From: Galaxea fascicularis
Taxonomy: Eukaryota; Cnidaria; Anthozoa; Scleractinia; Euphylliidae
Assembly (NCBI GenBank): GCA_948470475.1
Contig: OX419347.1
Span: 4,467,572-4,531,571, forward strand
Direction of reading: 5' to 3'
DNA length: 64,000 nucleotides
Shown here: piece after piece, positions 22,451 to 35,115 of the stretch
How positions within the stretch are numbered: the first letter of the stretch is position 1
Layout: every line of letters starts with the position of its first letter
Made by a program: the position numbers and the translations under genes
The notes under the pieces: model-generated
Seen by the model: the letters and a program-made list of their open reading frames with translations, nothing else
What the model was told of the DNA's origin: nothing
Databases searched by the model: none

Positions 22451-23099
22451 ACTTATTATAATTAGGCGCGCAATGCAAAGTTTGGCAAAAAAAGCAACAC
22501 TTACATGTGAGCTCACTAGGGTTCAAATGCAGTTTTAGGGTTAGAGCGCAGCCTCGAATAATTGTTATACATGTACGAAATTCTCATAGGATTTGTATTG
22601 TATCCTTTCCACCTTCGGCTTTTTCTTAGCAAAAATACTCGCCAACGTCAACTTTAAAATGGCACTTTTTTCACCAAAAGAGGAAATGTGATTTTTAAGC
22701 AAAGCTAGCAAATGGCACCAATTTCCAGCAATTTTACAAAGAGAATTTCATGAAGAACAAAAGCTTCATTTCATCATTTGAAGAAAAAAATGGACAAAAA
22801 GTGCACAAAAGTTACACTACTCTTACTACAGTAGAGAGTAGATGTCACGGATTGTCTGCTGCACAGAAAAATGTTATAATTGTACAATGTAAATGTTTGC
22901 AAGTCATCTTCAAAACAATTTTTTTTTGTGATCAGATTCAGTTGAAAATAACAAAGGCACAGTTTTTCATGGCAAGCGTGAAACATGAGGAGAAACAAAC
23001 ATGACTAAATCATCAGCTTCTGATATACAAAAAGTAACACAAACAGGCAAGCACACCTACATTAATATTTATTTTGGTCAGTACAAGTTTTGATTTTTG

Positions 23100-23290
23100 T
23101 CCCTCTGGCCTTGTGAAAATTTAGATTTTCTAAAATTTGTCAGAGAAAGTTAAAAATAGGCGAGGGTACCTACATTTGGTTAGTACATCACATCATCAGG
23201 ATTTTGAAAATTTGTCAGTCAAAGTTAAAAATAGGCAAGTGTTCGTGTACCTACCTTTGGTTAGTACATTTAGACAATTCGTTTTAGATC
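23100..23290. repeat. Two-copy direct repeat
   Basis: AAATTTGTCAGAGAAAGTTA...AAATAGGCGAGGG...TACCTACATTTGGTTAGTACAT is repeated about 75 bp later with small changes. No coding potential. Confidence 0.6.
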
Positions 23291-24277
23291 TACAGAATTG
23301 CTAGTTGTGTTTTTACACTCTTGTTCTGAAACCATCTGTTTTCAATTTTTTGTTCAGTTAAAGGATACACGATATTGATGTTCAGCTGACATTCTGCACA
23401 GACGCTCAGTGTAATTAGTTAAAGTTATAATCAAACTGCACTTTACTAGACTTTGATCAGTTTAGTGAGCAATTCAACAGTTTTTCAGAAATCATTGTTA
23501 GGAGAACTCTTAGCATTGGTAAGTTTCTGAAAATTTCCAAAAGTTCTATGGAATCAATTTCTTTTGTTATTGTTGAAAAATTAGATTCTTTTATTTTTTA
23601 CAGTAAACCACATGGCATGGCATTCCACTCTTAGTTTTGGAGGCTACCAATTTTTTTTTCTTGCCAGTTTCTGGCTTTTATAATTATCTGCGATTTATAC
23701 ATTGTTTCTTGATCAATAATTTCCTCATCGTATATGTCTTTGATTACTATTTTGCTGATTTTATTCTCTTGGAATCATGCTACTTTGTGATGGAATGATT
23801 GGAATGCTACACATAGATTTTCTTTATTTCGGTGTAAAATACATTCTGGGATTGTCAGCTTGTCATAAAAAAATGATGAAGTAATTCAAGTGATTGCAAT
23901 CAGACTATTCTTGGTATTACTGGTGTGTCAAAATTCATATTCAATTGTCATACAAATGTTGTATGCAGTCAAATTCTAACTTGCTGCAAAATGGGCCTAA
24001 GAAGGCACTTTGTAAACATCAAACATTTTTCCTGTGTCCCACCAGGGCACATAAATGATTTGTGAGAAAACAAGACTGTGTTTGAGTTTAATAATCGTAC
24101 AGTGAAGTCATAAATTCTTCAATACTTCTCCACAATATCCATAAATTGTACTAATTGAAACTTAAAACCCTAAGTGCCAACTTTGTTTTAACCCAATGTC
24201 TTAGAAGTGCAATCAAAATAATTTTGATTGATGTCTTGCGTTGTTTTGATACAACTTTCTTCAAGTGTGTATGAAAC
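23291..24277. other. Stretch with no supported gene
   Basis: AT-rich DNA. I see no exon or structured element. Confidence 0.45.
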
Positions 24278-25272
24278 AAAACATTTTGTTAGCTTATTAC
24301 AAAAAGCTTTCAAAATGATGAAGAATGGCTTTTATTTTATTGTAATAGCATTCTTGGTTGCCGAGTTATTCAAGATTTTGGTTTATGCAAATTAGAGGAC
24401 TTGTGACATCACAAGGCGGACACAAAATGAAGTAAAATCACAAAATATGGAATATCTGTGCAAATACTAAGTCTACAGAATAGAAATTTTTCAGGGTTGA
24501 TGTGCTGCCAGAATTACACATTGTGATAGTGGTTATGATGTTACCATAGCAACATATTTATTACCAGACCTCTACCTTCCCAAAATGAAAAATGCCTTAT
24601 TTGTTGCTTTAGAGTCCAACAGACTTTCTTATACTTCTGGGCCCCGTTGTTCGAAAGCCGATTAACCTAACCCAGGCTTAGCATAAACTTTGGTTGCAGT
24701 TTTTAACTATTGGATAAAAGTTGTTTTCGCTGCTTTTTGTTTTTCAGGATTGACTTCCCCTAATCTAAAATTTTGCAGAATATCGGCATTGAACAACGTT
24801 TGGGGACAGAGAAATAAGCTCCTTGATTAATATTTAATCCTGGATTAGCGTTAATCGGCTTTCGAACAACCGGGCCCTGCTGTGTAATGTCGATATTCGC
24901 TCACACCCACTCAATGAACATTAAGAGCAAACGTCTTGGGGGAGGAAAACTCTAATTTTATACTTTGGTTGGAGAGGGCCTGGAGCCGATTGTGTGGGCA
25001 TGGAAATGCTACAGTGGACCATATCATGGAACTTTGTGATGTTTATAACGATTGTAAAAAGTTTCAGTCCTATACAGAAAAAGTCTTTAGCGATATTCAT
25101 TTTTTTGTGATTTTACATCATTTTGTGCCCACCTTGTGACGTCACAGGTCCTCTAATTTGCATAAATCAAAATCATGAGTAACTCAGCAACCAAGAGTGC
25201 TATCACAATAAAATAAATACTGTTCTTCATTATTTTGAAAGCTCTTTCAACTAAGCTAATGAAAACTTTCAT
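24278..25272. mobile_element. 1-kb element with long inverted arms
   Basis: The left arm (about 24278-24440) and right arm (about 25100-25272) are imperfect inverted repeats of about 165 bp, sharing blocks such as TATGCAAATTAGAGGAC and GACRTCACAAGG. It carries a nested MITE at 24639-24877. No coding capacity was recognised; a short plus-strand frame at 24936-25139 spans the inner right side. Confidence 0.7.
24639..24877. mobile_element. Nested MITE with CCGTTGTTCGAAAGCC ends
   Basis: Ends GGGCCCCGTTGTTCGAAAGC and, in complement, CAGGGCCCGGTTGTTCGAAA, with adjoining GATTAAC/GTTAATC arms. Similar GGCCCGGTTGTTC termini are present at 52931-53079, and a single end lies near 12590-12612. Confidence 0.75.
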
Positions 25273-28200
25273 GTCATATGCAAGTTAAATTTCAAGTATG
25301 TTTTGTTACTTAAATGCACCTTGGTTAAACATCTCTCCCTCGCCAAATTTATTCATTCATTCAACTATTTTATTTGTTAAAGGAACATTTGCTCAAAGGA
25401 AAACTTGTTACTCAGTCTGGATAATCAGAAGAATCATCTCATAATAATAATTAATAGCAGATATTGAGAACGAACATAAAACAAAAACAAAGCAAATAAT
25501 AACCTGGGTTTTTAATTTGATGTCCTGCAATCAAAACACCTGGTTGCCTAAAAATTGTTTAGGTAAATAACATTATTGACCATCAAAAACACTCACAAGT
25601 GAGACCTACTACCCAAACTCACTCGCCTGTCACAAACATATTCTAATTTTGCAGTATTCAAATCATTTGCTCAACAACAACATTCGAAGGCCTACTCTCA
25701 CTAATGGACAATCATGCTATGCAGATTACTGTTTCTGTTGTAATCAAACCATTTACTTAAGAACAACCATCTAAGGGCCACACTCACCAGTGGACAATCA
25801 CACTACACAGACTACAGACACTGCTGTAATCAAAACTTATTTTACTTAAGAACAAACATCTAAGGGCTACACTAATCAGTGGTCAATCAAGCTATACACA
25901 GACTAAATATACTACTGTAATCAAACCATTTACTTACAGTGTAACAACAACCATCTGAAGGCTGCACTCAGCGATGGATAATCACGCTGCACAGACTACA
26001 GATACTGCTGTAATCAAACCATTTACTCAACAACAACCATCTAAGGGCTACACTCACCAGTGGACAATCACACTGCACAGACTACAGATACTGCTGTAAT
26101 CAAACTATTTACTCAACAACAACCATCTAAGGGGTACACTCACCAGAGGACAACCATGCTACACAGACTACAGATACTGCTGTAATCAAACTATTTACTC
26201 AACAACAACCATCTAAGGGCTACACTCACCAGAGGACAACCATGCTACACAGACTACAGATACTGCTGTAATCAAACTATTTACTCAACAACAACCATCG
26301 AAGGGCTACACTCACCAGAGGACAACCATGCTACACAGACTACAGATACTGCTGTAATCAAACTATTTACTCAACAACAACCATCGAAGGGCTACACTCA
26401 CCAGTGAACAATCACACTCTCCATGACTACAAATACTGCTGTAATCAAACCATTAACTTAACAACAACCTTCCAAGAACTACACTCACCTGAGGACAACA
26501 CTACACAGACTACAGATAGTGCTGTGATCAAACCATTTACTTAACAACAACCATCTAACACCTACAGACTACAGATGATGCTGTAGTAAAACCATTTACT
26601 TGACAACAACCTTCTAAGGGCTACACTCACCGGAGGACAACACTACACAGACTACAGTTACTGCTGTTATCAAACTATTTACTGAAGAACAAGCATTGCA
26701 GGGCTGCACAGATTACAGATATTGCTGTAATCAAACCGTTTACTTCACAACAATGATCTAAGTGCTACACTCAATCACACTTTCCATGACTACAAATACT
26801 GCTGTAATCAAACCACTTTTTCTCAACAACAACCATCTAACGGCTACACTCACCAGAGGACAATCACATTAGACAGACTGCAGATACTATTGTAATCAAA
26901 CCATTTATCTAAGGGCTACACTCACCGGTGGACAGTCGCCCTTTACAGACCACAGATACTGCTGTAATCAAACCATTTACTCAAGAACAACCATCTAAGG
27001 GCAACACTCACCAGAGGACAGAACTTGTCTCAGGATAATCAAAACTTTTTTGAAGCACCTCAAGAACAACCTTCTCAGGACTACACAATCACACTAGACA
27101 ATCACTAGACAGACTACATTTACTAATCATTATTTTACTAAACAACAACCTTCCAAGAACTACACTCACCAAAGGACACTATACAGACAAGATATAGTGC
27201 TGTAATCAAACCATTTACTTAACAACAACCATCTAATGGCTACAGTCGCCAGTGGACAGTCACAGTACACAGACTACAGGTATTGCTGTTGTCAAACCAT
27301 TTAGTTAATAACAACCAACTGAGGGCTACACTCATAGGGGACAACGCTACTCAGACTACAGATACCGTATACCTTCAGATCCTTGTACATTGTACAAATG
27401 CTTCACATTTTTAATTACTATTTTGAAAACGTTTCATAACTTTTCACTGTGACTGAGTATGGCAAAACGCAGGCACGTTTTTTAATGCTTTTGGTCTGGA
27501 AACTGAGGAACAAATTAAATTAGCGAAAGACAAAATTCGCTTCGACTTTTAGCTTTGAAAGGGTGATTCAGATGATAGCATTTAGAGTTTGTGAAAAATT
27601 CGACAATTTGTATTATTTCAAAATTATTGGGCTACACTCACTAGTAGACAATCACTCTACACAGACTACAGATACTGCTGTAATCAAACCATTTACTTAA
27701 CAACAACCATCTAAGGGCTACACTCACCAGTGGACAATCACACTACACAGACTACAGATACTGCTGTAGTCAAACCATTTACTTAACAACAACCATCTAA
27801 GGGCTACACTCACCAGAGGACAATCACACTACACAGACTACAGATACTGCTGTAGTCAAACCATTTACTTAACAACAACCAAGTAAGGGCTACACTCATC
27901 AGTGGACAGTCACTTTACACAGACTACAGACACAGCTGCTGTAATCAAACCATTTACTGAAGAACAACCCTCTAAGGGCTACACTCACCAGTGGACAATC
28001 ACACTACACAGACTTCAGATACTGCTTGAGCCAAATCATAATTAACTACACTCACCAGAGGACAACAATACACAGACTACAGAAAAGGTTGTATTCAAGC
28101 CATTTACTTACCAGCAACCACCGAAGGGCTACACTCACCAGTGGGCAATCACACTACACAGACTAGATATTGCTGTAATCAAAGCATTTAGTTAACAAGA

Positions 28201-28281
28201 ACCATCTAACCACTCACACTTACCAGTCGACAATCACAGCACACAGACTACAGATACTGCTTTAATCAAACGATTTACTTA

Positions 28282-29137
28282 CAGTGCGACCACTTGAACC
28301 GGGCCACTCCGAACAAAGTTAACCAATCAAAGCGTTAATTGAGAACAAAGGATGGCTTCTTTTTTTGTAAATGGGCCAATGAAACTCAAGAAAGCAAACA
28401 ACGGTTTAACAACAAAAATTGGAAACCCAACAAAGTTGCGTAAGGTTGCAGACGTCTCAGGAAACTTGGTCAATTTTTGATTGGTTCATTTTGATCCTAT
28501 TTTTTTTTTCAGCAGCATTGAAACAGTCTGACTGTGGCCACCACTAAATTGTAATGCTGGGTTTGCAGAGTTTTTCATTTTCTACATATTGCACTACATC
28601 TCCCCCGAGTTTTGATCGAGGTTGCGTTTCTCTCATTTTGGGCATAGACGAGTTGTTTTGATCATAGTACCTCAAAACGTTTCTCACAAAGTGTCGACTA
28701 CTTTTTACTTCATTTGCGATCAACTGTGGACTCATTCCATCGTGGTGAAGGTCTAAAACACGCTCTCGTAGCAGTTGCGAAAGTCGACGACCATTATCAT
28801 ATATTCCCCCCACTCGATTCAACCTCAATTGAACGCAGTGGGTAAAGGCCATCGTCAAGATCTTATAATTTACCGAAACCGTTTGAAACGGTTGAAAAGC
28901 CAAAAAAAGTTTCAAAAGATAGGATCGAAACGGACCAATCAAAAAGTGACAAAGTTTCCTGAGACGTCTGCAACCTTACGCAACTTTGTTGGGTTTCCAA
29001 TTTTTGTTGTTAAACCGTTGTTTGCTTTCTTGAGTTTCATTGGCCCATCTACAAAAAAAGAAGCCATCCTTTGTTCTCAATTAACGCTTTGATTGGTTAA
29101 CTTTGTTCGGAGTGGCCCGGTTCAAGTGGTCGCACTG
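28282..29137. mobile_element. Tc1/mariner-type element, 856 bp, TA target
   Basis: Terminal inverted repeats of about 220 bp begin CAGTGCGACCACTTGAACC and end with the exact complement, flanked by TA (28280-28281 and 29138-29139). The arms differ by only a few bases, so insertion looks fairly recent. The internal minus-strand frame at 28544-28942 encodes a paired-like DNA-binding region but no catalytic DDE/D domain, so the element depends on a transposase from elsewhere. It landed in the left TTAA of the foldback element that follows. Confidence 0.9.
28544..28942 (-). CDS. Truncated transposase with PAX-like paired domain
   Basis: 132-aa frame inside the Tc1/mariner-type element. Residues from about 38 onward read LNRVGGIYDNGRRLSQLLRE, then VLDLHHDGMSPQLIANEVKS, then a recognition-helix region SRHFVRNVLRYYDQNNSS. 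This follows the pattern of the N-terminal half of a paired domain (GG-[FY]-x-NGRxL beta-turn, three helices, RYY before a linker). Paired domains are known to be related to Tc1-type transposase DNA-binding regions, which fits the host element. The frame stops soon after the linker; a second helix-turn-helix half and the catalytic domain are absent. The first 35 or so residues lie partly in the terminal repeat and may not be translated. It may be a decayed remnant or a short DNA-binding product. Confidence 0.7.
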   Translation of the reverse strand: MIGPFRSYLLKLFLAFQPFQTVSVNYKILTMAFTHCVQLRLNRVGGIYDNGRRLSQLLRERVLDLHHDGMSPQLIANEVKSSRHFVRNVLRYYDQNNSSMPKMRETQPRSKLGGDVVQYVENEKLCKPSITI

Positions 29138-29140
29138 TAA

Positions 29141-29801
29141 GGTGGCTCAAACCGGTTTCAACACTTTCAAGAGCTTCACTTATCAGAAAGATTGACACTA
29201 TAACACTACCACATAGTAACAATTTTATGCTACCATATAAAACAGCCGCTATTGCTAAATAAAATGCGGTCGTTATTGTGACGTAATACGTAACCATAGT
29301 AACAGGATAGCCCTGTAGAAACGCCCTATATTTCGGCTTTAGTTGCTTGTATCTCAAAAACGAACTTGGTGACCCCCCTTTTTTAAGGCTGGAAAGTGAT
29401 CAGCAGACCAAGATAAACCTGTCTGCAAAGTTTAAAAAACTTCTGTGGAGCGGATTCAGAGCCACCTTAATTTTTTTTATTTTTTAAGGTAGCTCTGAAT
29501 CCGCTCCACAGAATTTTTTTTAACTTTGCAAAAAGTTTCATCTTGGTCTGTTGATCACTTTCGAGCAGTAAAAAATGGGGGTCACCGACTTCGTTTTGGA
29601 GATATGAGCAACTAAAGCCAAAATATAGGGTGTTTTTACAAGGCGGTTACGTCTTGCATCACAATAATGACCGCCTTTTATTCAGCAATAATTGCAGTGT
29701 CATATGGTACCACAACATTGCTAATACGTGATACAGTGTTGTAGTGTAAATCGTTCCAATAAGTGAGTTTCTTGAAAGTGTTGAAACCGGTTTGAGCCAC
29801 C
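29141..29801. mobile_element. Foldback element: two inverted GGTGGCTC MITEs
   Basis: Outer ends GGTGGCTCAAACCGGTTTC and its complement. The centre near 29470-29485 contains two further termini (CAGAGCCACC and GGTAGCTCTGAATCC) around a T-rich spacer, so it looks like two head-to-head copies of the 325-bp family seen at 12889. The right TTAA is at 29802-29805. The left TTAA is split: T at 28279, TA duplicated on either side of the Tc1 element, A at 29140. Confidence 0.85.
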
Positions 29802-30050
29802 TTAACAACATTCCAAGGGATACACTCACCATAGGAGAATCACACTACACAGACTACAGATACTGCTGTAATCAAACCATTTAATGAACAACAAGCATCT
29901 TAGGGCTACACTCACTAGTGGACAATCACACTACGCACAGACTGCAGAATGAGATACTGCTGTATTTAAACCATTAATTTTTTTTAACAAGCTTTTAAGA
30001 GCTACTCTATCACAGTAGACAGACAACCAACACTGCTATATTAAAACCAC

Positions 30051-30784
30051 AGGGCTCAAAATAATTTCTGGATGGTTGCTGGTCATCTTGACTGGCCAAA
30101 ACAAATTTAGGTTGGTCATGTGTTGTTTGTGACTAGTCAAAATACTTAAAATAATCTTAAATGTTATGACCTTTTAAGCAAAATATATATATATATTCAC
30201 ATTATGCATAAGATTATGCTAACTAAATACATTCAAAGCTGCTGTCAGCTGTTTTGGCACTTGGAACAAACCAGACTGAAGAAAACAAGACATTTTGACA
30301 TTTACCATACAGGACTTCCAGTGCATGTTACATTCTGTCGTCTAAATCAGTTTTATCACCACAATTTCTTTTTGTTATTTATAGAAGTTTTCCTACAGAC
30401 TCTCTAGTTCGTGGATGTTATTTAGTTACTCCCATGATCTGATTCATTATCTCATGAATTGTTTTTGTAGCCAGAAGTTGGAGTTTTTTTTTTCATCTTT
30501 GCAGTAAAGAGTTTTTCTTCTACTTCAAGGGTTTACCAGTTTGCTTTCCTTTTGTTTTAGTCTCAGAAACTGGTGCAAGTGGCATGTATAGCAGAGCTAG
30601 ATAATAAAAAAAATTAAATTTTTCTACTCCTTATGATGTTATTCACTGATACCAAAGGAAAACTGGAAAGTTGCTTAGTATTGCTATTGGTTATTGTAAG
30701 ACTTTCAAATTTCATTAACAGTCTTTAAACAACACTACCAAAACACTGCTCACTGCTGCTGAAAATTCAGCCTTGGTGTAAACA
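30051..30784. other. Stretch with no supported gene
   Basis: AT-rich DNA with a short AT dinucleotide run near 30183. I see no exon or repeat. Confidence 0.45.
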
Positions 30785-31530
30785 AACAGCATGGCATGAA
30801 ATTACCACTCAGAAGCTTCTGTTTGAATGGTCACACTGTAGGATTCATTCACAGACTTGAAAGTTAGCATCTCAGGGAAGTATAACTTGGAAGCTTACAT
30901 TTGAATGGTCACACTTTAAGATTTCATCCACAGACAAACGTCAGCACATTGGGAAAGTACTGCTCAGTAGTTTATATTTGAATGGTCAAAGTTCAAGATT
31001 TTATCCACAACCTACATTCACTGCTCAGAAGTTTACATTTGAATTGTTGTACTGTACCAATTTGATCTGCAGACACAGAACTCTGCACCACATGAAAGTA
31101 CAGCTCAAAAGCCTACATTTGAATGGTCACAGTTCAAGATTTCTACAGACAAAAAAGTCTTAACCACAGGGAAGTACAAAGTACTGAGCACTCAGAATCT
31201 TACACTTGAAATGTAGTACTGTAGGATTTGATCCACAGACTCAAAACTGTGCACCGCAGGAAAGTACCTCTTCGTAGCTTTCATTTGAATTGTCACACTT
31301 TGGATTTCATCCACAGACTCTAAAGTTAGAACCATCTTGTTCAGCATGATAAACAGCACCACAGGAAAGTACTGCTCAGTAGCTTTCATTTGAATGGTCA
31401 CACGTTAGGATTTAATCCACAGACACAAAACCTAGAATCACCATGTACAGCATAATAGAGAGGACCGCAGCAAAGAAGTGCGGTGTAGTTTTTATTTTGG
31501 TGGTTACACGTTAGGATTTCACGTAGAGGC
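30785..31530. repeat. 105-bp tandem repeat, main array
   Basis: About seven degenerate copies of the unit also present at 1425-1758. The conserved core is AAGTACTGCTCAGTAGCTTT, CATTTGAATGGTCACAC, TTAGGATTTCATCCACAGAC and AGAACCATCTTGTACAGCAT. Copies vary in length and have lost segments. Confidence 0.85.
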
Positions 31531-31869
31531 TTCCATTTTTCTCAATTTGTAAATTTATATCCAGGCTCAATATGTATAACCATTTTGTACAACGCACAAT
31601 TGAAAAAAAAAAAAAAACAAGTTTAGAACCACACTCTTAAGTTTACATGTACTTGTGAACAACAGAATCAGGACTGACCAACAGGTGTGGGTTTTACAGT
31701 ATTTGCATACCATGCTAATCTTTATGATTCACGTATTGCTGAAGAAATGTAGAGTTTTGCTTTCATGATGAAGTAGTTGAATTTTCTGCCCTGAAAAAAA
31801 TCAACATTATTTGTCTGACTCGTTCACAAGGCAAGACCTTTATTCTTTCTCTGCGGTGTTTTTTTTCCC

Positions 31870-32110
31870 TCTGATTTCCAGAATCACATAAACTTACTTC
31901 GCCTTTTAAACAAATCAATGCTGTGGCTATTTATTCATACTTCTTTGAGTGTTGTGGAATTAGAACCTTTGATTTCCAGAATCACACAAACTTACTTCGC
32001 CTTTTAAACAAATCAATGCTGTGGCAATTTATTCATACTTCTTTGAGTGTTGTGGAATTAGGACCTTTGATTTCCAGAGTCACACAAACTATACTTTGCC
32101 TTTTAAAAAA
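31870..32110. repeat. 98-bp tandem repeat, two and a half copies
   Basis: The unit starts ATTTCCAGAATCACACAAAC and continues through CCTTTTAAACAAATCAATGC and CTTCTTTGAGTGTTGTGGAA. Copies 1 and 2 are nearly identical; the third is truncated. Confidence 0.85.
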
Positions 32111-32499
32111 ATGAATGCCATGGATGAAATCATATATATATTTTTATTTTCTTATTCAAGTGCTGTGAATAAGTCGGTAAAGGTGATGCTGTCATAAGAT
32201 GCATCCAAACAATTGAAGCACATAAGTTTTATGAATGTTCTTCTGTAAGCGTAGTTTTGGTTTCAGTCCTCAAATGTTCCCTGTTTCACAGGCATCAGCA
32301 GTTTCAAGTTGAGATGGATTCCACACTGAGGCTATTATGCTGTTCAATTGTGAAAGTTTGGCTTGTTGTTGAGACATACCTGTAGAAAAAATACATGGTG
32401 TACTGAGCAAAAATATTAGGCCATTTGCTGCAAATTTAGTTCATTAAAGAAATCAGTTAGGTGCACAATGTAAGTAGATCCCTCTGAAGTCACAATGGT

Positions 32500-33060
32500 G
32501 CATAAAAGTACTGCTCAGTAGCTTTCACTTGAATGGTCACACTTTAGGATTTCATTCACAGGACTAAGCCAACTGAAAACTACCTTCTTACAACATAGGA
32601 GGAAGGAAATTATTGGTCAGTATAATTTGTACAGCCTTACAAGTTCCAACCATTTTTTGTATAGCTTAAAGGACAAGACAAAACAAATCAAAGCTCTGTT
32701 TAGTACAACCAACTTGATCATCATAGTGAACGGTAGAAAAGTATTGCTCAGTAGCTTTCATTTAACGTTCCCAGTTGCAAATTTCCTCCACAGGAAAGAA
32801 CTACTCAGTAGAATGCATTTAGATATTCACAATTTAAAAGTTTATCCACAGACTCAAAACTGAAAACGTTCTGCATAGCAGGCAGCTTTTATTTTAACAG
32901 CCACATGTAAACATTTCATACCCAGGCATAAAGTAAAAGGTAGAACCACTTTGCACAGGTTGATAAAGAACGTAACAGGAAAGTACTGCTCAGTAGCTTT
33001 CATTTGAGTGGTCACAATGTGAGACTTAATGCACCTCGTGCACCAAAGGAAAGTGCTGCG
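32500..33060. repeat. 105-bp repeat, scattered distal copies
   Basis: Recognisable copies of the core at about 32505-32565, 32740-32850 and 32975-33060, separated by diverged sequence. It is probably a decaying extension of the array at 30785. Confidence 0.7.
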
Positions 33061-33496
33061 TCATTTGATCTCTCTAACTTCACGAGTTTACCACAGGCTC
33101 AAAATTAAGATTCACTTACTATACCAGGCTTTTATTTTGCGTTGTCACCAAAGTGTGTTTCATTCGAATCAAAAGTTTTATCTTTTCTCAGTAGTGGTCA
33201 AGAATAGTGTCCACGATATCTTAGTTTATTCATTGAAGAAAAAAAGACAATTTTAACCTCGTACAAAATTTCCATGGATTTTTTATCTGTTTACTGTGAA
33301 AGGTTTTTTCTTGTGGCATTTTTTTTTTGGTGTTGGCGAAGAAAAAGTTTGGAGACCATTATTTTTTTAAATGCAAAAGGAACATCAAACACAGCCATTA
33401 ATTCATAGAAAAGAGTTTTCTTCAGGGTAAAAAAGGATAGCTTTGTAAAAATATTTTTAGCCATAACAGAATTTAATATACTTACTTTATTTTTTT

Positions 33497-33936
33497 TCTA
33501 CGCCTTCATGGCCTTGTGGATATGCTTGTGTTTCTTGACTTAAACATTTGGCAGTCCTCTCTGCCGCCGTTTCATTGAAATTGTGCGACTTAAGACGAAA
33601 GGGGAATAAGGGGAATTTGTCACTGTTTACTGGCAGTTTTACTCCTTTTTCTTGGAGTTTCTGTTTATTTATCTTTTTTTTGTCCTGAGATATTTTTTAA
33701 CCAAGTAAAAAAATACCTGGTTGAAAATTGTCTCAGGACAAAAGAAAGATAAATAAATAGAAAATCTAAGTTAAAAAAAAGAAGCAATATTGCCGGCAGC
33801 CGGCCTCAAACCCCCCTTCCCCTTTCCGGTCTTAAGTCATGCAACTTAAATTAACCGGCAGCAGAGAGAGGCCTGCCATATGTTTAAGTCAAGAAACATG
33901 AGCTTATCCACAAGGCCACGAAGGCATTGCTGAAAA
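33497..33936. mobile_element. Large palindromic element, about 440 bp
   Basis: Left arm CTACGCCTTCATGGCCTTGT onward, right arm ending with the complement near 33930 (GGCCACGAAGGCATTGC). An inner inverted pair, around TTTTGTCCTGAGA and TCTCAGGACAAAA, continues the palindrome toward the centre. No coding capacity. Confidence 0.75.
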
Positions 33937-35115
33937 TGGTGAGGTGAAATTGTCATAGAAATAGGTTCTGAGCTCTGTTGTTTCTGTTTCCGGTGAATAT
34001 TGATGAGCGTTAATTAGTCGTATTGTATTCTAAGCCAGTGAAGAATGTTGCATGCATTGGAATGAATGCTTGCAAGTTGAAAAACAAAACAAAGACAACA
34101 AATGTTCTTAAATAAACATGTTTTGACAGGAAAATGCGCCGTAAACAAAGCCCAACTTATCGTCAAAAGTCAAGAAAATACTGCTTCAAATTGTTTACAG
34201 ATACTAAGATGAATAATATTGTTTCAGTATATATCACACAAGGTGAATAACTAGCGCCATATTGTAATTATAGTGTATTGTAAACAAAGCATTATTTTTT
34301 TGTATTTCTGTGTTCTTGGGTAAACTCTCCTCGTTTATTGAAATAGTTTCCTCTTTGGAAACCAAAACAAAATGGGCAGTCATTTTGAATGCGCGAAAAG
34401 CACTATTCACTTGCTTCATATATACTAATATCATTTATTTAAAGTTGTGTCACCTTGCTTTAGGTAAGCAACTCAATAGCTTGTTTTTACAATCGAAGGA
34501 AAAGACTACTTGAAACTGAAACGTTTATTTGAAGTCAGCTTAAGTCCACAAAATCAGTACCAATACCAATCAAGCGTGGTTTGTTTAGTTGTTGACATCC
34601 CATGTCTATTAAGGTGCAGTGTAGGCGTGGACGAGAAAATGCGCCATAACTAGGAGGAAATTGGGATAATCCAGTTTAGCTTTCATGTATATAGGAACTT
34701 ATGCTGACAGTAGATCTGTGTTTCATCTCTTTTACTGTTGCTTTTGTTGAGATCTGCTTGGGACATTGTTACACATAGAAAGTTTACTTAATCTTAATAT
34801 CAAACTGATTTTAAGGACAGCTTTGCGATTTCGGAAGTAGAAAAAAAATTGTCTTTCTTCTCTGAATTATGCAATTTCCAGTATTATTGGGTACTAAAAA
34901 AATTATTCTTAATTAGTTTCATAGTACTACTACATTGTACTCAATAAGCAAGCAAACTATTTGTAAGATTAAAACATTTTTATTGTCTGTTTTGAAATTA
35001 AAGTATCTGAACCTGTTGTGTTGTTGTGTGCAAAGTATATTGGGTAGGAAACCAAGTAATTTAAAGTACGGTTATAATGAAAAGTCAATAAACTATTGAA
35101 ATTGTTGTGCTTCAA
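33937..35115. other. Stretch with no supported gene
   Basis: AT-rich sequence. No splice-bounded frame or repeat was found. Confidence 0.45.

Larger units (their letters stand above)
25620..30050. repeat. 86-bp minisatellite, about 30 copies, interrupted
   Basis: The repeat period is 86 bp exactly in the best-preserved part (for example 26163 to 26249). The unit contains ACAGACTACAGATACTGCTG, then TAATCAAACCATTTACT, AACAACAACCATCTAAGG and CTACACTCACCAG. The array runs 25620-27370, 27640-28280 and 29806-30050. The gap at 27370-27640 is unrelated sequence. The gap at 28282-29801 is two adjacent transposons inserted into one repeat unit. Diverged and shortened copies at the edges suggest an old array with a younger homogenised core near 26030-26400. 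Confidence 0.92.

Noticed and set aside
25620..30050. CRISPR-like regular repeats
   Set aside because: The unit is repeated as a whole (86 bp) without a conserved-repeat and unique-spacer structure, and the DNA is animal nuclear DNA.
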